From Pedobacter sp. Bi126 (GTDB lineage: Bacteria; Bacteroidota; Bacteroidia; Sphingobacteriales; Sphingobacteriaceae), in contig NZ_CAKKMS010000009.1 in NCBI RefSeq assembly GCF_918698245.1, positions 1 to 64,000 on the forward strand: a DNA stretch of 64,000 nucleotides, read 5' to 3'. A model generated the notes under the pieces. That model made no database searches and was not told the DNA's origin. It worked only from the letters and a program-made list of their open reading frames with translations. Made by a program: the position numbers and the translations under genes. Within the stretch, counting starts at the first letter, position 1. Each line of letters starts with the position of its first letter. This document shows positions 58,629 through 64,000 of the stretch, one piece after another.

Positions 58629-60116
58629 ATGAACAATATTATAAATATGAAAAATAGAAGTTATGGGATATTTTTAGGTTTCCTGATCGTTATTGCCTTA
58701 TTCTCCTCGTCCTGTAAGAAGTCAGAAGTTGCAGCAGAGCTGGAAGTTTCTTCATTGGATATTAAGGCGCAGGCAGATGGCGAGCGTACAGAAGTAACGA
58801 TTACCAGCAACGACGCATGGACAGCAATTATCAATGATGCAGTACCTTGGATAGAGATAGGTACTACAGCGGGCGGAGCAGGTGCTACACAGTTACAGCT
58901 AAAATTTTCTGGTAATGGCACAGGCGCATCGCGTTATGGTGTGGTTACGATTAAATCTGGGAATGGCCAAGCCAGGAGAATTAAGATTACACAAGTAGGT
59001 AATTTATATCCAACATATAATTTAACACCTAAAGCGCCCGATGCAACCGGTATGAGCAGTACAGCTGTACAACTGGCGGCAAAAATGCATTTGGGAATAA
59101 ATTTTGGCAATACCATGGAATCCCCAAAAGAAGGTGAGTGGCAGAATAGTAAACTGACTGAATCGTATGTGAAATTTGTAAAGCAAATGGGATTCAATAC
59201 GGTGCGGATTCCTTGTAACTGGAATTGGAGTCATTTAAGTGATCCCGGTAAAGCAGAAATTGACAAGGCATGGCTTAACCGTGTGAAAGAAGTAGTTGGA
59301 TGGTGTGTAGCTAATGATATGTATGTGATGCTGAATACGCACGGAGATAATGGCTGGCTTGAAAATAATGTCAATGCGGCAAAGCAAGAGGAAATTAATG
59401 CAAGACTCAAAGCACTTTGGGAGCAGATTGCTACAACCATGCGTGATTTTGACGAACATCTAATTTTTGCCGGCACGAATGAACCTGCGGTTGAAAATGC
59501 TGAGCAGATGGCCATACTCAATGGTTATCACGAAACATTCATCAAGGCGGTTCGTTCTACCGGAGGCAGGAACAGTTACCGGGTGCTGGTTGTGCAGGGC
59601 CCCAGCACTGACCCTACTAAAACTTTTACTTTGATGAATACGATGCCAAAAGACGAAATCGCTAATAAGTTGATGGTCGAGGTGCATGACTACACGCCTT
59701 CTACATTTACGATACTAACGGACGGGGATGCAACCTGGGGCAAGATGGTTTACTACTGGGGGAAAGGGAATCATTCTACTATTGAGCCAGAACGCAACGC
59801 TACCTATGGAGAAGAGGATGTGATCGATACAGAATTCAAAAATATTAAACAGAAGTTTGTTGATAAAGGTATCCCTGTGCTGCTGGGTGAATATGCAGCC
59901 TGGAGAAGGAATGCGATTAACAACCCGAATTATCTTCCTAAGGATCTGGCTATGCACAACAAGTCTGTTAATGACTGGACATATTATCTAACCAAACAGG
60001 CTAAAGCAAATGGTATTCTGCCATTCTATTGGGAGATAGGTTTTATGTTAGACAGAGCTAATAATGTGGTAAAGGACCAACCTATGTTAGATGCCCTTAT
60101 TGCAGGAGGTAAGTAA
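58629..60116 (+). CDS. BACON-GH5 (subfamily 4-type) protein, second copy
   Basis: 495 residues from ATG 58629; in-frame ATG 58647 is an alternative. Lipid-box Cys29 (SSSCKK), BACON (about 36-124, TITSNDAW...ITQVG), then GH5 with acid/base E285 (TNEP) and nucleophile E421 (LGEYA), both conserved. Compared with the protein at 32085, the WGNP loop is replaced by EWQNS, and LNIHWDGGW by LNTHGDNGW, changing residues near the substrate cleft. Same locus, probably different backbone or product preference. Confidence 0.92.
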   Translation: MNNIINMKNRSYGIFLGFLIVIALFSSSCKKSEVAAELEVSSLDIKAQADGERTEVTITSNDAWTAIINDAVPWIEIGTTAGGAGATQLQLKFSGNGTGASRYGVVTIKSGNGQARRIKITQVGNLYPTYNLTPKAPDATGMSSTAVQLAAKMHLGINFGNTMESPKEGEWQNSKLTESYVKFVKQMGFNTVRIPCNWNWSHLSDPGKAEIDKAWLNRVKEVVGWCVANDMYVMLNTHGDNGWLENNVNAAKQEEINARLKALWEQIATTMRDFDEHLIFAGTNEPAVENAEQMAILNGYHETFIKAVRSTGGRNSYRVLVVQGPSTDPTKTFTLMNTMPKDEIANKLMVEVHDYTPSTFTILTDGDATWGKMVYYWGKGNHSTIEPERNATYGEEDVIDTEFKNIKQKFVDKGIPVLLGEYAAWRRNAINNPNYLPKDLAMHNKSVNDWTYYLTKQAKANGILPFYWEIGFMLDRANNVVKDQPMLDALIAGGK

Positions 60117-60596
60117 ATAGTAAGAGATACTCTAACTAAACAGAAATACAGCTTTGTAGAGGTTCATGTATAGCATTGAATTTAAAAAGAGGTTGTATCA
60201 TAAATATAGATTTGTCATCCTGAGAGGTTAGTTTTAGAAAAACAAAGGAGGGGTTATAACAGGGTCCGCAGAATCGTCATTTCGACTGCAGTGTTCCGAA
60301 GGAACTCCTTCGGAGGTGAAATCTTTAAATGAAGTATGTTAAAAGATTTCTCTCCCGAAAGTTCGGGACTGCGCTTCAGTCGAAATGACGACTGATTTCC
60401 TAAACTCTTACTACATATAGTTAATCTCACTAAAACCATGAATTTAAACTTAAAATTAATTGCAATTATATACACACACAAATTAGATCAACAATGAATA
60501 TCAAGAAAGAAAGTATTGTAGGTAGCAGCTCGGGGGTGCAGGCCCAAAACCTGATTATAAAAACCATTTATGCATCCTATCCATTATAAATTAAAA
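60117..60596. repeat. Gap with a REP-like inverted repeat
   Basis: CGTCATTTCGACTG at 60275-60288 is mirrored by CAGTCGAAATGACG at 60377-60390, with further arms (CCGAAGGAACTCCTTCGG, TCCCGAAAGTTCGGGA) inside. The remainder is AT-rich leader. The short frame from 60494 (MNIKKESIVGSS) has no support as a gene. Confidence 0.7.
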
Positions 60597-62630
60597 ATGA
60601 ATACAGCAAGTAAAAGCATTTTTACGCTTGTCTCCGTTATTATCTTCAACTTAATAAGCATAAGTACGCTTTCCGCACAAACTGTTTGGTTAGATGAACT
60701 GGATCTCAGCCCAACTACACAGGGCTGGGGCATACCTAAAAAAAACAGGTCGGTTGATGGCAACATCATGACCATCGCAGGCAAAACCTTTGAGCGTGGC
60801 TTTGGTACACATGCGGAAAGTTCTCTTTTTATTCACATTGATGGTAAGGCAAATTCGTTTACCGCGCAGGTTGGCATTGATGAAGAGGTGAAAGGGCGTC
60901 CGTCCTCCGTAGAGTTTGTTGTATACGGAGATGGAGCGAAGCTTTGGTCGAGCGGTATAATGCATGAAGGTGATATTGCCCGGCTATGTAGTGTGAAGCT
61001 TTCGGGTGTGAAAAAACTTGAGCTGCGGGTAACAGACGCAGGAAACGGTGACAGCGATCATGCCGACTGGGCAGATGCAAAATTTGAGGCGGTCGGCGTA
61101 TCAACTTTTGCTACTTTTTATCCTATCCCAAGTGAGCCCTATATTCTTACCCCTAAACCATCGGCAAAACCGAAGATTAATAGCGCAAGCGTTTTCGGTG
61201 TCCGTCCCGGCTCGCCGTTTCAGTTCAGGATACCTGCCACCGGAGACCGACCAATGACCTTTGTGGTTACGGGCTTGCCTCAGGGACTAAAGCTGGACCA
61301 AAAAACAGGGCTCATCACCGGTAAGCTTGTAAAAGCCGGCACTTACGTTATTCAATTGAACGCAAAGAATGCGAAAGGCATAGCCGAAAAAAGTTTACGC
61401 ATTGTCTGTGGTGATAAAATTGCACTTAGCCCGCCAATGGGTTGGAATAGCTGGAATTGTTTCGCTGGAGAAGTTTCTGGTGAGAAAGTTAAGCGCGCTG
61501 CGGAGGTAATGGTGAAAAGCGGACTTATAAATTACGGATGGGATTATGTAAATATTGACGGGTACTGGCAAAATAACCGCGATTCGAAAGATCCCGACCT
61601 GCAAGGTAAGCTGCGGGACGAGGCTGGTAATATAGTTCCTAATAAAAGGTTTGGAGATATGAAAGCCCTGACAGACTATGTGCATGGTCTCGGTTTGAAG
61701 ATCGGTATTTATTCCAGCCCCGGTCCCTGGACCTGTGATGGCGGTGCCGGTAGTTATGGCTATGAAAAGCAAGATGCCGAAACTTATGCCAAATGGGGTT
61801 TCGATTATCTGAAATACGATTGGTGCAGCTATGGAGGAGTGCTAAATGGAATCCCTGATAATGACCCGAACAAAGTAGTCTCCATATCTTATAATGGAGG
61901 TTATCAAATGTCTACGGCCGTCAAACCATACAAGATAATGGGAGATTATATCCGTCAGCAACCCCGCGACATTGTTTTCAGCTTGTGTCAGTACGGAATG
62001 TCGGATGTTTGGAAATGGGGCGATTCGGTAGGCGGAAACAGCTGGCGTACAACAAATGATATTACAGACAACTGGTCTAACGTTAAAGGCATTGCATTAG
62101 CGCAGGATCAGTCTGCAGCCTGGGCTAAACCCGGTAACTGGAACGATGCCGACATGCTGGTTGTAGGACATGTAGGCTGGGGTAACCTTCATCCAAGCTT
62201 GCTTAGACCAGACGAGCAGTATCTTCACGTCAGCCTTTGGAGCCTTTTCTCTTCTCCGCTGCTAATTGGTTGCGATATGGAAAAGCTGGATGCCTTTACC
62301 CTGAATTTATTGACAAACGACGAAGTGATTGCTGTTAATCAGGATGCGCTTGGCAAACAGGCTACCTGTATTCAGACGATCGGAGATCTGCGCATTTATG
62401 CAAAAGAATTGGAGGACGGCAGTCGTGCAGTAGGCTTTTGCAATTTCGGTCTGGAGAAAGTGGATATCGCTTACAAGGATTTAAATAAGCTTGGTATTTC
62501 AGGAAAGCAAAAGGTGCGTGATCTTTGGCGTCAGAAAGATATTATAACACTCTATGCGGAAAAAGAGCCTCTTTCGGTGAAGGTTCCGGCGCATGGAGTG
62601 ATGCTGTACAAATTTACGCCGGTTAAATAG
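60597..62630 (+). CDS. NPCBM-GH27 alpha-galactosidase
   Basis: ATG 60597 is preferred because it opens the signal peptide (MNTASKSIFTLV...STLSAQ); in-frame ATG 60570 adds nine residues. Order: NPCBM (about 30-168, GFGTHAESSLFIHI), putative Ig module (about 198-270, ATGDRPMTFVVTGLPQGLKL), GH27 barrel (about 275-595) with PPMGWNSWNCF, nucleophile D408 in LKYDWC and acid/base D488 in RTTNDI. A C-terminal beta domain ends the protein. Unlike the GH27s at 37589 and 49138 it has the canonical alpha-galactosidase active site. Confidence 0.94.
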   Translation: MNTASKSIFTLVSVIIFNLISISTLSAQTVWLDELDLSPTTQGWGIPKKNRSVDGNIMTIAGKTFERGFGTHAESSLFIHIDGKANSFTAQVGIDEEVKGRPSSVEFVVYGDGAKLWSSGIMHEGDIARLCSVKLSGVKKLELRVTDAGNGDSDHADWADAKFEAVGVSTFATFYPIPSEPYILTPKPSAKPKINSASVFGVRPGSPFQFRIPATGDRPMTFVVTGLPQGLKLDQKTGLITGKLVKAGTYVIQLNAKNAKGIAEKSLRIVCGDKIALSPPMGWNSWNCFAGEVSGEKVKRAAEVMVKSGLINYGWDYVNIDGYWQNNRDSKDPDLQGKLRDEAGNIVPNKRFGDMKALTDYVHGLGLKIGIYSSPGPWTCDGGAGSYGYEKQDAETYAKWGFDYLKYDWCSYGGVLNGIPDNDPNKVVSISYNGGYQMSTAVKPYKIMGDYIRQQPRDIVFSLCQYGMSDVWKWGDSVGGNSWRTTNDITDNWSNVKGIALAQDQSAAWAKPGNWNDADMLVVGHVGWGNLHPSLLRPDEQYLHVSLWSLFSSPLLIGCDMEKLDAFTLNLLTNDEVIAVNQDALGKQATCIQTIGDLRIYAKELEDGSRAVGFCNFGLEKVDIAYKDLNKLGISGKQKVRDLWRQKDIITLYAEKEPLSVKVPAHGVMLYKFTPVK

Positions 62631-62835
62631 CTCGGCCGTGCTTTATGTGGAGCAAAAATTTGATGCATGATAAAAGATAAAAACATGAAACTTAAATTTT
62701 CAATCCGTTCATTTTGTACTTATTTACTGCCTTTAGAATAGCAATTGCATAAACTAATCCCGAGCTGGCGACAAGCGTGTGCCAGCTAAAGCAACGCCCA
62801 TTAACGGCTATATTTATTTTATCACACACCAATTC

Positions 62836-64000
62836 ATGAAATCAATTTTTAATTTACTACCGCTAATTCTTCTTTTATTTTTCTTTAAATCTAATGCACA
62901 ACAAATCCTGCATCAGGATGCTGTCCAGATGGTGAAACTACAGGGCAATGCCGGGGGGAAGCGTTTCGATGGAATTGGTGTGGTAAATGGGGGAGGCGCT
63001 ACATCGGTACTGCTGAAGGATTATCCCGAACCCCAACGCAGTCAGATTCTCGACTTTCTTTATAAGCCAAAATTTGGAGCTTCCGTAAGCGCACTGCTTG
63101 TTGAGATTCCCGGCGATGGTAATTCAACGCAGGGGTCTATGCCGAGCCATATGCATACGCGTAACGATCTTGATTACGCCCGGGGTTACACCTGGTGGAT
63201 TTTACAGGAAGCCAAAAAGCGCAATCCCGATCTTAGCCTCGATGCTACTGCGTGGAGCGCTCCCAGATGGGTTGGAAATGGAAATTTTTGGTCGCAGGAT
63301 GCAGCCGACTATTACGTTAAATGGCTTCAGGGGCTTCGTAAAGTTTATGGCCTTGAATTAGATGCCATTGGCTGCCGCAATGAAAAGGGATCTGACTACA
63401 ATTTTGCGAAGACACTCCGTTCTACCCTTAATGCCAATGGCTTTGAAAAAATTAAGCTTCATGGGTTTGATCTCTGGTGGAAAGACAAACTAGACTTCGT
63501 TAAGGACCTGTCTAAAGATGAGCAGCTTCGCAACTCCATAGATATTATCAGTGCTCACACATTTTATGAAGGAGATACCGCTTCCCAACAAGTTCAGGAA
63601 ATGGCTCGGAAACTTGATAAACCTATCTGGAACACCGAGGATCATGTTTATAAGAAAGGCTTCGATTGCCTGATCAGTATTGTGGAGTGTTTCAACCGGA
63701 ACTTTATTCAAAGCGGTGCTACCAAGATAATGAATTGGTATGATATTGCAGGCGTTTATCCTATCGAGCCATATTCGGAAGATCCTGCTGCTGTACTGGC
63801 GCAGTCGCCATGGAGTGGGCACTACCAGGTACGTGAGGCTTTGTGGGGTTATGCACATTATGGGCAATTCTCGAAAGTTGGATGGCAATACCTGAATGGG
63901 GGTAGTGTTAAGCTTAAAGGTGGTGGGACTTTAGTAACCTTAAAGTCGCCTGAAAAGGACTACAGCATCATTATCGAAACAAAAAACGCAAAAGCTCCAC
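62836..64000 (+). CDS. GH59 galactosidase (galactocerebrosidase family), 3' end outside window
   Basis: ATG 62836 opens a signal peptide (NLLPLILLLFFFKSNAQ), and the frame stays open to the window end (388 codons). RFDGIGVVNGGGATSVLL, then YPEPQRSQILDFLYKPKFGAS and GDGNSTQGSMPSHMH, match the galactocerebrosidase family closely. Acid/base Glu is in IGCRNEKG, nucleophile Glu in IWNTEDHV, followed by PWSGHYQV. Bacterial GH59 enzymes cleave beta-galactosyl groups; the animal enzyme acts on sphingolipid. In this locus a plant galactan side-chain is more likely. Its 205-base leader has no clear signal. Confidence 0.9.
   Translation, partial: MKSIFNLLPLILLLFFFKSNAQQILHQDAVQMVKLQGNAGGKRFDGIGVVNGGGATSVLLKDYPEPQRSQILDFLYKPKFGASVSALLVEIPGDGNSTQGSMPSHMHTRNDLDYARGYTWWILQEAKKRNPDLSLDATAWSAPRWVGNGNFWSQDAADYYVKWLQGLRKVYGLELDAIGCRNEKGSDYNFAKTLRSTLNANGFEKIKLHGFDLWWKDKLDFVKDLSKDEQLRNSIDIISAHTFYEGDTASQQVQEMARKLDKPIWNTEDHVYKKGFDCLISIVECFNRNFIQSGATKIMNWYDIAGVYPIEPYSEDPAAVLAQSPWSGHYQVREALWGYAHYGQFSKVGWQYLNGGSVKLKGGGTLVTLKSPEKDYSIIIETKNAKAP

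Overview
The window looks like the chromosome of a Bacteroidota member, probably of the Sphingobacteriaceae (Pedobacter-like). The evidence is SusC/SusD pairs, lipoproteins with CKK-type lipid boxes, BACON domains, a hybrid two-component regulator, TAnnTTTG-type promoters, DUF6443/YD-repeat RHS proteins and abundant REP-like intergenic hairpins. Genus-level placement is inference. No rRNA, tRNA or CRISPR array was seen.

Left part (1-23 kb) is an accessory, polymorphic surface region. It opens with the 3' end of an RHS gene that has an exchanged AT-rich tip and a membrane protein as probable immunity partner (1-2504). A patch of duplicated 3' modules and hairpins follows (2505-3084), then an IS4-family element with complete ends and a 10-bp target duplication (3075-4492). 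An operon for a type II secretion / type IV pilus-like machine runs 4801-10836 (pseudopilin, prepilin peptidase, GspE/PilB, secretin, GspL/PilMN-like, GspM/PilO-like). It is followed by an exported YD-repeat protein (11133-14270), a complete RHS protein with a variable tip (14311-18435), a lipoprotein as probable immunity factor (18454-19200), two small secreted or lipoprotein genes (one frameshifted), and two paralogous secreted tail-fibre-like proteins (21219-23062). The secretion operon, the RHS block and the tail-fibre pair each start behind boxes of the form nnCGTTCGTCA spaced by 21 or 42 bp. These resemble LytTR-type response-regulator sites, so I suspect the three blocks are one regulon.

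Right part (23.3-64 kb) is a large polysaccharide utilisation locus. A divergent GH5 with a ricin-type lectin domain is followed by SusC, SusD, an IPT/TIG surface glycan-binding protein and a BACON-GH5. Then come a SASA-type acetylesterase, GH43, GH27 (with an NPCBM inserted), GH2, GH42, a one-protein hybrid sensor/AraC regulator, GH27 + GH51, a secreted protein + cytochrome c propeller + DUF1080 trio, a degraded GH5 copy, another BACON-GH5, an NPCBM-GH27 and the start of a GH59 gene cut by the window end. GH5 of the subfamily-4 type, an IPT glycan-binding protein and an acetylesterase of the CE20-like type point to a xyloglucan-like, acetylated, galactosylated and arabinosylated substrate. 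No alpha-xylosidase (GH31) lies in the window, so the substrate call is inference. The proposed flow is surface cleavage by GH5, uptake by SusCD/SGBP, periplasmic deacetylation and side-chain removal, with induction by the hybrid regulator.

Non-coding regions hold REP-like hairpins, two MITE-like elements whose ends match those of the IS4 element, and a 315-bp direct duplication.
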